DNA from: an uncultured Erysipelotrichaceae bacterium
GTDB taxonomy: Bacteria; Bacillota_I; Bacilli_A; RF39; UBA660
Length of the DNA stretch: 47,321 nucleotides
NCBI GenBank assembly: GCA_902783895.1
Contig: CACZST010000012.1
Location: 1-47,321, forward strand
Direction of reading: 5' to 3'
Shown here: positions 23,798 through 31,935 of the stretch, piece after piece
How positions within the stretch are numbered: position 1 is the first letter of the stretch
Layout: the number at the start of each line of letters is the position of its first letter
Position numbers and translations under genes: made by a program
The notes under the pieces: generated by a model
Databases searched by the model: none
What the model was told of the DNA's origin: nothing
What the model saw: only the letters and a program-made list of their open reading frames with translations

Positions 23798-25831
23798 TTA
23801 GCGGGCCTTAGAAACAGAATTTTTTGTTAAGTTTATTTTGATGGCGCCATCATCTTTAGTGACATATATTTTACTTTTGTTTAAGTTTTCTATTGTTTGT
23901 TTATGAGGATGACCATACATATTGTTTTTACCAGCTGAAATTAAAGAAATTTTTGGTTTTATTTTATTTATAAAATTTTTATTTGAACTTGTTTTTGATC
24001 CATGGTGCCCTACTTTTAATATATCCATTTTGGGTATATTATAAGTATTAATTAGATAATTTTCTGTTTTTGCTGATGCATCTCCCATCATAAGAATATT
24101 TTTTTCTTCTAATTTCATATATAAAACTAAACTGTTTTCATTTTCATCATTTGTTTTCATATCATTTATAAAATACATATTTTTTATTTTTTCCCTCGAT
24201 ACATGATATATTTTTAGATTTTTTTCTTTTGCTTTATTTATTATTTTTTCCTCTAATTTATTATCATTTGAATTTAGGATAATATTTTCAATTTTAAAAT
24301 TATTTATTAAATTTATGGCCATTCCACTATGATCAAAATCACCATGGGTAAGTATTAAGTAATTTAATTTATATATTCCTTCAGATTTTAAATATGGAAT
24401 AGTTATATTTTTAGTTATGTCATAAGAATCATTATTTTTTGAGACAATTCCGCCTGTATCAATTAGTATATTTTGTTTATTATATTTTTGCCTTATTAAA
24501 ATGCTGTCTCCCTGCCCTACATCTAACATGGTTATAGTTGTTTCTTTATTTAAAAAGTTAATGTAGTGATGAAAAAATAGGATGGGAATTATTAGTAATA
24601 AATATAATGGTTTATTTTTACTCCATTTATGTAAAATATAAGTTATTAATATGAGATACAGTAATATAAATATAGTGTTCATATGACAAAAGGTTATATA
24701 AAAAGAATAATTTGTGATAAAAAGAGATATCTTTTCCATTAGATTTATTAAATATAAAAGAATGTTATCGAGTGGTTTTATAAATAAAGTGATTAATGAT
24801 AAGGGGTATATTATATAAGTGATGTATGGGGCAAAAAGTAAATTAATTAAAGGAGTTATAAGATTTATTTGGTGAAAGTTATTTATTAAAATGGGAATAC
24901 TTCCAATAAAGGCAATTATATTTATAAAAAATAATTTTTGAAAACTATTTTTGGCTTTTGTTAAAATTTTTCTGGACATTATTAAATAAAAGGTTACGGA
25001 AAATGAAAGCAAGAATCCTAGATTATATAAGTAGTAAGGATTTATTAGAAGAAAAAGACTAAATAATAAAGTTAGTATATAAATACTTGGAATTTTTAAA
25101 TTTAATTGTTTATTTATGGTAAGCAAGATAAAGAAAAATACAGCTCTTAAAATAGATGGTGGAAAGTCAGTAATAAAAAGATAAAATATTAAAAAACCAA
25201 ATACTACTAAATAACTTTGAAATTTATTTTTAATAAGTTTATTACTTATAAAAAGTAAAATTGATGATAGTAAGGTTATATGCATGCCAGAAATAGCTAA
25301 AAGATGGCTTATTCCGTTTATTTGGTAACTTTCTTTTATTTCACTTTCTATTTTTGAATTATCACCTAATATAAAGGTTTTTAAATGATTTTTTGATTTA
25401 AAGGTATTAATATAATCTATTAGTTTATTTTTAACTATATAAATGAAAGAGGGATTATTATTATAAGTTATGATGTTTGTTGCTTTGAATATATACTTTA
25501 TATTTTTACTTAATAGATATTTACGATAATTAAATAGATTAAAATTTGTGTTTTCAGGTGGGATAGAAAATGTTCCAATTGCTTTTATTTTTTGTCCTAA
25601 TTTGCATTTATAATTTTGATATGTTATTAAGACAGGCTCTTTACCTTTAATGGTTATTTTTACATTATCATTATATGTGCATTTTGTTATTGTTCCAGTA
25701 ACATATTTTTGATTTATATTATAATCACTTTTAGGAAAGGTGTTTATTTTAACTTTGGAATAAATAATACTTAATATACATAAAAGAATAACAAATAATT
25801 TAAATGGTGAGACGGTCTTTAATTTTTTCAA
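23798..25831 (-). CDS. comEC: DNA uptake channel protein ComEC
   Basis: ComEC forms the membrane channel for single-stranded DNA in natural transformation. The ~677-residue protein has an N-terminal OB-like domain, the competence domain with many helices (motifs HLLAISGMHI and PPSILRAVFFF) and a C-terminal metallo-beta-lactamase-like nuclease domain (MLDVGQGDS, THGDFDHSG, MMGDAS, VGHHGS). All parts are intact. TTG 25831 is preferred: GGAG lies 9 nt upstream and it gives a KKLK start before the first helix. ATG 25858 is in frame but has no clear ribosome site. The gene overlaps comEA and ends at its own terminator. Confidence 0.93.
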   Translation of the reverse strand: MKKLKTVSPFKLFVILLCILSIIYSKVKINTFPKSDYNINQKYVTGTITKCTYNDNVKITIKGKEPVLITYQNYKCKLGQKIKAIGTFSIPPENTNFNLFNYRKYLLSKNIKYIFKATNIITYNNNPSFIYIVKNKLIDYINTFKSKNHLKTFILGDNSKIESEIKESYQINGISHLLAISGMHITLLSSILLFISNKLIKNKFQSYLVVFGFLIFYLFITDFPPSILRAVFFFILLTINKQLNLKIPSIYILTLLFSLFLLINPYYLYNLGFLLSFSVTFYLIMSRKILTKAKNSFQKLFFINIIAFIGSIPILINNFHQINLITPLINLLFAPYITYIIYPLSLITLFIKPLDNILLYLINLMEKISLFITNYSFYITFCHMNTIFILLYLILITYILHKWSKNKPLYLLLIIPILFFHHYINFLNKETTITMLDVGQGDSILIRQKYNKQNILIDTGGIVSKNNDSYDITKNITIPYLKSEGIYKLNYLILTHGDFDHSGMAINLINNFKIENIILNSNDNKLEEKIINKAKEKNLKIYHVSREKIKNMYFINDMKTNDENENSLVLYMKLEEKNILMMGDASAKTENYLINTYNIPKMDILKVGHHGSKTSSNKNFINKIKPKISLISAGKNNMYGHPHKQTIENLNKSKIYVTKDDGAIKINLTKNSVSKAR

Positions 25832-26453
25832 AGGAACTATCTCCAATTCCTGAGACATTTTTGATGTCTTCTATTTTTTGAAAATTTCCATTTTTATTTC
25901 GGTAATCTATTATTGATTCAGCTTTAGTCTCTCCTACTCCATCTAATGTTTGAAGTTCTTCTTTGGTAGCGGTATTGATGTTTATTTGGCTATTTTTATT
26001 TTCTGTTTTATTTTCTAATTTTGCTTTTTCATCTTCACTTTTTAGACAAGCGTTATTAATAGGAGGACAAGTGGGTACTGCATTGTTTTGCTTCATTTTC
26101 TGAATTTCAACTTTACTATATACAATTATTACCATTTCATCTTCTATTTTTTTACTTAAATTAAGATTACTTGTATCACTTATTTTGGTTAAACCGCCTG
26201 CTTGATTTATTGCATCCATGACCGTATTAGTACTTTTTAATTCATAAACGCCAGGATTAACTATTTCACCTTTGATATCGATTATAACTTTATCTTCTTT
26301 TTTTGGAGTTTCTTTTTTTGGTATTTCTTTTATTTCTTCTTCTACTTCTTCAGGTTCGTTTTGACTTTGAATTATATTTGCGATAGCGTAAAATGTAAAA
26401 ATTAAAAATATAATAATTAATATTCGATTTTTGTATTTTTTTAGAATATTCAT
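25800..26453 (-). CDS. comEA: DNA-binding competence receptor ComEA
   Basis: ComEA binds incoming double-stranded DNA at the cell surface. The 217-residue protein has one membrane helix (about 9-27), a charged linker, an SLBB domain (VIIDIKGEIVNPGVYEL...INQAGG) and a C-terminal helix-hairpin-helix pair (ININTATKEELQTLDGVG, then VSGIGDSSFEKIK). ATG 26453 was chosen because GGAGGTG ends 3 nt upstream; the ATG at 26465 lies before this site. The comEA-comEC operon follows ftsW after a terminator, and a CGCG element like that of dnaG lies before the ribosome site. Confidence 0.93.
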   Translation of the reverse strand: MNILKKYKNRILIIIFLIFTFYAIANIIQSQNEPEEVEEEIKEIPKKETPKKEDKVIIDIKGEIVNPGVYELKSTNTVMDAINQAGGLTKISDTSNLNLSKKIEDEMVIIVYSKVEIQKMKQNNAVPTCPPINNACLKSEDEKAKLENKTENKNSQININTATKEELQTLDGVGETKAESIIDYRNKNGNFQKIEDIKNVSGIGDSSFEKIKDRLTI

Positions 26454-26465
26454 GGGCACCTCCAT

Positions 26466-26488
26466 AAATATATATACGCGGTTATTTT
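26466..26488 (-). promoter_or_regulatory. CGCG-containing element upstream of comEA
   Basis: On the minus strand AATAACCGCGTATATATATT lies just before the ribosome site. TATATA may be the -10 box; no clear -35 is seen. Compare the dnaG upstream element at 22674-22694. Confidence 0.4.
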
Positions 26489-26500
26489 TATTTTTCCTTT

Positions 26501-26520
26501 AAAAAAAGACACTAAGTGTC
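26501..26520 (-). terminator. ftsW terminator
   Basis: GACAC-TAA-GTGTC hairpin (26508-26520), followed on the minus strand by seven T residues. The ftsW stop overlaps the hairpin edge. The stem is only 5 bp. Confidence 0.65.
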
Positions 26521-27688
26521 ATTTTATTTTAATTTGTTTATTTTTTGTTTCAATATTTACTCTTTGAACAATTGAAAGAGCGGCAATTAGTGATAAAGCA
26601 AAGCTTCCACCATAACTGATAAATGGAAGTGGTACTCCAGTTAAAGGTATTATTCCAAATAAACCACCTAGGTTTACAAATATATGGATAAAGATGTAGG
26701 ATGCGATTCCTAAACATAAATATCTGCCTCTTAAAGTGGCGGCTTTAGCTGATATTTCTAATATTCGCCAAAGAATTAAAGCATAACATATTAATATGAA
26801 ACAACTTAAAAATCCATATTCTTCGGCAATTATCGCGAAGGCTGAGTCAGTGTGAGGTTCTGGAATATATGAATATTTTTGTTTACTTTTGGCAGGCCCA
26901 ACACCAAATACACCACCGTTATTAATAGCTATATATGAATTACATACTTGATAACCACCATTTTCATAATTACCGCAAGGATCTAAGAAGGTGGTAAAAC
27001 GGCTTATACGTTCTTCATTTAAGATATAACCTTGGACGGAATACATTATTAAAGCTGCTGCACTACAAACACCTATTAATAGTAAAACTACTTTTAATTT
27101 ATCACTTTTTAAGATTGGGCTTGCAAGGAGAAGCATACCTATTATGAATAATGTTATTAAAAGAGTTCCAAAGTCTTTTTGAAGAATTATTAAGCATGGG
27201 ATTATCATAGCGGCTAGGACAATTATTCCTATTGATTTGTATCTAGTTTTTGGGTCGCTTATTGTTCGAAGTGGACGATAATATTTTTCAAAAAGTATAG
27301 CTAAAAGAGCTATAATAATTGGTTTTGATAATTCTGAAGGCTGTAATTTCATGATTTTTAAGTCAATCCAGTTTTTAGAACCACTTAATTCTTCACCAGT
27401 TAAGGCCCATATATTTAGTAAAATTACTATAAAAAATAAAAAAGGAACTAATACTTTATAGTATTTGGTATCAATTTTTATAATAACCAGTCCTAAAATT
27501 GTTCCTAATCCTAGGAATATAAGCTGTTTAAAAAAGTAATAATATATTGATACACCATAATTAACAACTGCAGCTCTGGAGGATGAACTTACGATATTTA
27601 AAAGTCCAGCAATAAATAAAATTATTGATAAAATAAGTAGTGGCTTATCTAAATCTTTAAATATTTGCCTGAATGACATTTTCTTCAT
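26519..27688 (-). CDS. ftsW: SEDS-family peptidoglycan polymerase, FtsW-like
   Basis: A 389-residue protein with about ten membrane helices. SEDS polymerases add lipid II to growing glycan strands with a partner class B PBP. Family motifs are present: GSKNWIDL, KLQPSELSKP, the large loop with NNGGVFGVGP and EPHTDSAFAIIAEE, and GVPLPFISYGGS. The absence of RodA-type features in the loop favours FtsW, but RodA cannot be excluded. AGGAGG is 7 nt before the ATG. It stands alone between the yjcZ-like gene (divergent) and comEA (same strand, after a terminator). Confidence 0.88.
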   Translation of the reverse strand: MKKMSFRQIFKDLDKPLLILSIILFIAGLLNIVSSSSRAAVVNYGVSIYYYFFKQLIFLGLGTILGLVIIKIDTKYYKVLVPFLFFIVILLNIWALTGEELSGSKNWIDLKIMKLQPSELSKPIIIALLAILFEKYYRPLRTISDPKTRYKSIGIIVLAAMIIPCLIILQKDFGTLLITLFIIGMLLLASPILKSDKLKVVLLLIGVCSAAALIMYSVQGYILNEERISRFTTFLDPCGNYENGGYQVCNSYIAINNGGVFGVGPAKSKQKYSYIPEPHTDSAFAIIAEEYGFLSCFILICYALILWRILEISAKAATLRGRYLCLGIASYIFIHIFVNLGGLFGIIPLTGVPLPFISYGGSFALSLIAALSIVQRVNIETKNKQIKIK

Positions 27689-27710
27689 TTCATATCCTCC
27701 TATTCTTATT

Positions 27711-27739
27711 TAATGATAGCATATAATTTATTTTTTTGA
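27711..27739 (-). promoter_or_regulatory. candidate promoter of ftsW
   Basis: An extended -10 TGCTATCAT with TTTCAA at a 17-bp spacing. It resembles the pilC promoter, which also has TGC before its -10 and AATAGGAGG downstream. Confidence 0.4.
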
Positions 27740-27781
27740 AAGGTTTAAAATTTAAAAAGATAAATTAGGTGTTTGGGGTAG

Positions 27782-27807
27782 ACGTATTTTATGTAAATCA
27801 TAGAATA
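27782..27807 (+). promoter_or_regulatory. sigma-K-like promoter of the yjcZ-like gene
   Basis: AC (27782-27783), 15 bp, then CATAGAATA (27799-27807), which fits the sigma-K pattern AC...CATAnnnTA. No TTGACA/TATAAT pair is present. The predicted leader is about 17 nt. Confidence 0.5.
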
Positions 27808-27829
27808 TATTAGAATAGGAGGCAAGAAT

Positions 27830-27988
27830 ATGTATTACTATGGTGGCTACCAAGGATATGGCTGCGGCTCACCTTGTGGTGGCGGTGGATACGGTGGTTA
27901 TGGCACTGGTTATGGTGCAGCTATTGTATTAGTATTGTTCATTTTACTTGTTATAATTATTGGTGCAAGAGCATTTGGAGGCAGGTAA
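27830..27988 (+). CDS. YjcZ-like sporulation micro-protein (52 aa)
   Basis: A 52-residue product: a Tyr/Gly-rich N-terminus (MYYYGGYQGYGCGSP, then GGGGYGGYGTGYG) with two Cys, then one hydrophobic helix (AAIVLVLFILLVIIIGA) and the end RAFGGR. This composition matches the YjcZ family of small spore-associated proteins. AGGAGG lies 7 nt before the ATG, a sigma-K-like promoter precedes it and a strong terminator follows. Use of GGC and TGC codons is higher than in neighbours, a consequence of the Gly-rich sequence. It is monocistronic and divergent from ftsW. Confidence 0.82.
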   Translation: MYYYGGYQGYGCGSPCGGGGYGGYGTGYGAAIVLVLFILLVIIIGARAFGGR

Positions 27989-28005
27989 AATTTCCTTTAA
28001 ATGAT

Positions 28006-28034
28006 GTGTAGTAAGTTTATTACTACACTTTTTT
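28006..28034 (+). terminator. yjcZ-like gene terminator
   Basis: A 9-bp stem GTGTAGTAA/TTACTACAC with a 5-nt loop, followed by six T residues. Confidence 0.85.
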
Positions 28035-28035
28035 A

Positions 28036-28061
28036 TGAAAAAAAGAGTGAATATCACTCTT
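28036..28061 (-). terminator. trpS terminator
   Basis: An 8-bp stem AAGAGTGA/TCACTCTT with a 3-nt loop contains the trpS stop codon and is followed by a T run on the minus strand. Confidence 0.8.
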
Positions 28062-29142
28062 GATTAAATTTTTCTTGTTGTTCTTTTATCCAATTTTCAT
28101 CTTCAAAGTAATTAATACCCATGGCAGCTTTTACTTCATTTGTTGTTTGGATAGCTTTTTGTCTAGCTTTATTTGTTCCTTCTTTTATGATTTGATAAAC
28201 TTCTGGGATATGTTTTTCCCAGTAATTTCTTTTTTCTCTTATTGGGCCGATAGTATCTTGCATAACATCATTTAAGAACCTTTTTATTTTCATATCTCCT
28301 AGCCCACCTTTACGGTAGTGGTCTTTTAATTCGTCTAGATTTTTATATTCAGGTAAATATTTAGTGAAATGTTCATCTTTGCAGAAAGCATCTAGATAAG
28401 TAAATACTGGATTGTTTTCAGTATGACCTGGATCTGAAATTTTTAAATGAGTTGGATCTGTAAACATACTCATTATTTTTTTCTCTATAACTTCCTTGGA
28501 ATCAGATAAGTAAATACAGTTACCTAATGATTTACTCATTTTAGCATTACCATCTAAACCTGGAAGTCTTGAACATGTTTCATTTTCTGGAAGCAAGGCT
28601 TCTGGTTTTACAAGAGTATTACCATAAGTATTATTAAAACTTTTTACGATTTCTTTTGTTTGTTCAATCATTGGAAGTTGGTCTTCTCCTACTGGTACGG
28701 TTGTCGCTTTAAATGCAGTTATATCAGCAGCCTGACTTACAGGATATATTAAGAAACCTGCTGGAATACTTGTTTGAAAACCACGTAATTTAATTTCATC
28801 TTTCACTGTTGGATTTCTTTCAAGTCTTGATACTGTAACTAAATTTAAATAATAAAATGTTAGTTCAGTTAGTTCTGGGACAGCTGATTGGACAAAAATA
28901 TTTGTTTTACTAGGATCAATTCCACATGCGAGATAATCTAATACTATTTCTATTACGTTTTGTCTTATTTTTTCAGGATTATCTGCATTGTCAGTTAATG
29001 CTTGTGCATCGGCTATTTCTATGTATATTTCATCATAGTTACCTGAGTTTTGAAGTTCGACTCTTTTTTTTAGTGAACCAACATAATGACCAATGTGTAG
29101 TCTTCCTGTTGGTCTATCACCGGTTAGAATTATTTTTTTCAT
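28054..29142 (-). CDS. trpS: tryptophanyl-tRNA synthetase
   Basis: A class I synthetase of 362 residues, slightly longer than the usual ~330. It has the HIGH-type motif LHIGHYVGSL near residue 16, the GEDQLPMIEQTKEI segment and the KMSKS loop in GNAKMSKSLGN. It charges tRNA-Trp. Its start overlaps the preceding unknown gene by ATGA, and that gene overlaps the Nudix gene in the same way, so the three form one operon from the promoter at 30260-30288. No T-box leader is present because the upstream region is only 47 bp. Confidence 0.96.
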   Translation of the reverse strand: MKKIILTGDRPTGRLHIGHYVGSLKKRVELQNSGNYDEIYIEIADAQALTDNADNPEKIRQNVIEIVLDYLACGIDPSKTNIFVQSAVPELTELTFYYLNLVTVSRLERNPTVKDEIKLRGFQTSIPAGFLIYPVSQAADITAFKATTVPVGEDQLPMIEQTKEIVKSFNNTYGNTLVKPEALLPENETCSRLPGLDGNAKMSKSLGNCIYLSDSKEVIEKKIMSMFTDPTHLKISDPGHTENNPVFTYLDAFCKDEHFTKYLPEYKNLDELKDHYRKGGLGDMKIKRFLNDVMQDTIGPIREKRNYWEKHIPEVYQIIKEGTNKARQKAIQTTNEVKAAMGINYFEDENWIKEQQEKFNQE

Positions 29143-29738
29143 AGTTTACCACTTCTTTCATTTAGTTTTTTTCTTAATATTTTTTGGTTTGCTTTTCTGG
29201 TGTAATCAATATCATCTATATCAATGTTTTCATATGAATATGTATTTGTGAATAATGGTATTTCTCGCATTTTTGAAGCATAATTAGCAGTTGTTTTAAT
29301 TAATTTATCGGCTTGGAACCACTGCTCAACGATGTAGCTAGCTGTTCCTTCGAAATCTAAGATATATATATCATTTGTTTTAATAATATGGGCAACACCG
29401 TCTGATATAATTTGGTTTTCCGTGGTTACTCCAAAGGATGTATTTTGAGAAACTTTATAGATAAATGAATTTATATTTTGATTTTCATTTACTTTCGTAA
29501 CTGTTTTTTCTAGAAAATGGATCATTTTAGATTTTATTTCTTCTTTAGATCTATTTAAAACAATTGAGTAAATTTCTACACATTTTTCATTATAAGGAAG
29601 CAGTGGGATATTGTCTTCAGTCCACCTTATTAATCCTTTTTCATCTATATTTTCTTTTAAGGCATTTATTAATTTTTCTTTCACATTTTCATCTTCTAAT
29701 AAATTATAAATTAATGGTATTTTTTCATTTGTTTTCAT
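29139..29738 (-). CDS. unknown soluble protein in the trpS operon
   Basis: A 199-residue protein with no family I recognise. The first half is charged and helical (LLEDENVKEKLINALKENI, WTEDNIPLLPYNEKCVEIY). The second half has beta-type segments (NTSFGVTTENQIISDGVAHIIK, DIYILDFEGTASYIVEQWF) and a basic C-terminus. No membrane segment or signal peptide is seen. It overlaps the genes on both sides by 4 nt, so its expression is tied to a Nudix hydrolase and trpS. A role linked to tRNA charging or nucleotide clean-up is possible but not shown. Confidence 0.75.
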   Translation of the reverse strand: MKTNEKIPLIYNLLEDENVKEKLINALKENIDEKGLIRWTEDNIPLLPYNEKCVEIYSIVLNRSKEEIKSKMIHFLEKTVTKVNENQNINSFIYKVSQNTSFGVTTENQIISDGVAHIIKTNDIYILDFEGTASYIVEQWFQADKLIKTTANYASKMREIPLFTNTYSYENIDIDDIDYTRKANQKILRKKLNERSGKL

Positions 29739-30241
29739 AATTTTATCTCCTTTAAGTTTTCTTTAAAATAATTTTTTAAAAATGGTAATGATGATTCTAC
29801 ACCTTCACCTTTATTTATCATTTCTTCAAATTCTTTAAGGCTTGCATATCTTACATCTTGAACTTCATCTTCTTGCATAGTTATTTCATTTAGATTTATA
29901 TCTTTTTCAAGTAAATATACTTCAGCGTAATCGATTAATCTTTTATAAGTAGCAATATATTTTAATTCATCTTTTTTGATATCTAAACCAAGTTCTTCTT
30001 TTATTTCTCTTAGGGCGCCAGCGATAGGAGTTTCACCTGCTTGAACTGTTCCGCCCGTGTTTGACCAATAATTTGGAAATTTTTTAGCAGTGTTTCCTCT
30101 TTTTTGAAGAAGTAAATCACCTTTTTTATTTATAATCCAAACATGGACAGATGTTTTATACATTCCTTTTGGAATGTTATTTTTTTCTGATACTTCACCT
30201 GTATATTCGTGGCGATCATTTAATAAATCTACTATTTCCAC
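29735..30241 (-). CDS. Nudix hydrolase
   Basis: A 168-residue protein with a complete Nudix box: GGTVQAGETPIAGALREI then KEELGL, fitting GX5EX7REUXEEXGU. The N-terminal region (MYKTSVHVWI, DLLLQKRG) resembles the IPP-isomerase-like or Orf135-like subgroup. It hydrolyses a nucleoside-diphosphate-linked compound; the substrate is unknown. GTG 30241 was chosen because AGAGGTG lies 6 nt before it; the GTG at 30250 is part of that ribosome site. It is the first gene of the three-gene operon ending in trpS. Confidence 0.88.
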   Translation of the reverse strand: MEIVDLLNDRHEYTGEVSEKNNIPKGMYKTSVHVWIINKKGDLLLQKRGNTAKKFPNYWSNTGGTVQAGETPIAGALREIKEELGLDIKKDELKYIATYKRLIDYAEVYLLEKDINLNEITMQEDEVQDVRYASLKEFEEMINKGEGVESSLPFLKNYFKENLKEIKL

Positions 30242-30259
30242 TGAATTCACCTCTTTTTC

Positions 30260-30288
30260 ATTATAACATGGATATTTTAGGTTGTAAA
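30260..30288 (-). promoter_or_regulatory. sigma-A promoter of the Nudix-trpS operon
   Basis: TTTACA (30283-30288), a 17-bp spacer and TATAAT (30260-30265), with an extended TGn. It abuts the stop codon of the FkbM gene. Confidence 0.78.
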
Positions 30289-31212
30289 TTATATGGCTAT
30301 TAAAGTTATTTCAGTTGGGTATATTGATCCACCATGGTATCTTAAATAAAATTTATAATCTTTGTGAATACTTTTTATATATTTTGGTATTTGCCAAATG
30401 TCATCGTTGTGATGATAAACTGAGATTAATAATTTTGGATGATCATTTTTAATATGGTTATAAGCTCCTTTTAAGGCATTAAAATCTTCACCTTCAATAT
30501 CTGTTTTAATGATGGTTATTTTTTCTTTTATTTCTTCATCTAAGGTAGTTACAATTACTTCATTTATCCCTTGGCTTGTAAGAGTATTCGCAGATGGGCT
30601 TTCACAATTTTCTAAAACAAATTTTTCTTCTTTTTTACTCCCTACTCCTTTATTTATTATATTAATATTAGGTAAGTGTTTGGTATTTTCTTTTAAGGTA
30701 TTTATGGTTTCTTTAGTTATGTCAAAACAATATATTTTCTTATATTTTTTGCCGTAACATTTGACATATGAAAGAACTGTATCACCGTTATACGCACCTA
30801 GGTCGACGATAACTTCATCTTCAGATGGTTTTAGTAAATCTAGATCAAAGTAGTCATCAAACATTTTTTCTTGAACATTTGAAAGATTTTGAAAATCATA
30901 GTTATACCAATTATTTAGGATACTATAAAGGGTTAATTTTGAGCGGTAATCTTCAAGATTTTGATAAAGCTCTTTATAATTTTTAATGTTTTCTTTTAAC
31001 GTTTGAGCTTTTAATTTTATTTCTTCAAAGTTTTCGCTTTTTTCATTTAAACTTCCCCAATAATTAAAATGATTGAAAAAATTTTCTACATTATTTTTTG
31101 TAATCGGATTTATTTTTTTATATTCTTCCTTTATATGGTTATAAATCTCCTCTTCACTTAATTTGTTTAACTCTATTAATAGGTTATTAAATTTTTTATC
31201 AATTATATTCAT
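30289..31212 (-). CDS. FkbM-family SAM-dependent methyltransferase
   Basis: A 307-residue protein. About 110 N-terminal residues are helical and unknown. The methyltransferase core has motif I VDLGAYNGDT, the acidic CFDI strand, then IKTDIEGEDFNALKGA, which is the FkbM hallmark, and PKLLISVYH. Substrates in this family range from sugars to lipids and cannot be assigned here. AAGGAG is 5-6 nt before the ATG. It has no operon partner, because a strong promoter for the Nudix-trpS operon starts right at its stop. Confidence 0.87.
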   Translation of the reverse strand: MNIIDKKFNNLLIELNKLSEEEIYNHIKEEYKKINPITKNNVENFFNHFNYWGSLNEKSENFEEIKLKAQTLKENIKNYKELYQNLEDYRSKLTLYSILNNWYNYDFQNLSNVQEKMFDDYFDLDLLKPSEDEVIVDLGAYNGDTVLSYVKCYGKKYKKIYCFDITKETINTLKENTKHLPNINIINKGVGSKKEEKFVLENCESPSANTLTSQGINEVIVTTLDEEIKEKITIIKTDIEGEDFNALKGAYNHIKNDHPKLLISVYHHNDDIWQIPKYIKSIHKDYKFYLRYHGGSIYPTEITLIAI

Positions 31213-31270
31213 ACTTTCTCCTTCCCTTTTAATGGTATTTAAGATATATAATTTTTATGATAATTTTCGT

Positions 31271-31300
31271 TTGACATTAACTTGTTATCCATTATATAAT
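31271..31300 (+). promoter_or_regulatory. sigma-A promoter upstream of def
   Basis: TTGACA (31271-31276), an 18-bp spacer and TATAAT (31295-31300). The start point would be near 31307. Confidence 0.75.
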
Positions 31301-31313
31301 ATGGGGTGTGTAA

Positions 31314-31338
31314 AGGAAGAAAATCCTTAGATTTTTTT
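31314..31338 (+). terminator. attenuator-like hairpin in the def leader
   Basis: A short stem AAGGA/TCCTT with a 6-nt loop is followed by AGATTTTTTT between the promoter and the start codon. The stem is weak. A second -10 (TGATAAAAT, 31349-31357) lies after it and could drive def independently. Confidence 0.35.
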
Positions 31339-31377
31339 AATAAAAGTATGATAAAATAGATTATGGAGATGATTGAG

Positions 31378-31926
31378 ATGTTTAAACCGTTAACAATGGT
31401 TGATGAAAAGAAAAAAATTATTAGATCTACTTGTAAGGAAGCTAGTTTACCACTTTCTAAAAGATACCGTGATTTGATTGATCAGTCAATTAAACATTTA
31501 ACATATAGTCAAATTGATAAATATGCGGAAAAATACGATATTCGTCCCGGAACTGCTTTAGCCTTCCCACAAATTGGTGAGGATGTTAGAATTATAGTTA
31601 TTGTGTATGAATATGAAGAAGGAAAATTTGAAAATTATGTTATGGTAAATCCTAAGGTAATAAGTCATTCTGAGGAAATGATTGCTTTAGAAACTGGTGA
31701 AGGTTGTTTGAGTGTTAACCGTGAGGTTGAAGGACATGTTCCTAGATATGCAAGAATTACGGTTACTGGATATGATCCAGATGGTAATAAGATTACTATT
31801 AGGGCTAGAGAATATTTAGCTATTATTTTCCAACATGAGTTAGATCATTTAGATGGTACTTTATTTTATGATCACATTAATAAAGATAAGCCTTTCTATT
31901 TGGAAAATGAGATGCGTTTAATTTAG
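31378..31926 (+). CDS. def: peptide deformylase
   Basis: Removes the formyl group from the initiator Met of new proteins. The 182-residue protein has the three family motifs: a modified motif 1 (PGTALAFPQIG), motif 2 EGCLS with the metal-binding Cys, and motif 3 QHELDH with two His ligands. Length fits the type 2 enzymes of Gram-positive bacteria. ATG 31378 was chosen because GGAGATGAT lies 4 nt before it; ATGs at 31363 and 31369 overlap that site. It is followed after 9 bp by the arylsulfotransferase-like gene, so the two are probably co-transcribed. Confidence 0.93.
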   Translation: MFKPLTMVDEKKKIIRSTCKEASLPLSKRYRDLIDQSIKHLTYSQIDKYAEKYDIRPGTALAFPQIGEDVRIIVIVYEYEEGKFENYVMVNPKVISHSEEMIALETGEGCLSVNREVEGHVPRYARITVTGYDPDGNKITIRAREYLAIIFQHELDHLDGTLFYDHINKDKPFYLENEMRLI

Positions 31927-31935
31927 GAGGGGCTT

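Noticed and set aside
28054-30300. T-box riboswitch for trpS
   Set aside because: The operon leader is under 25 nt and no T-box sequence or specifier stem is seen.
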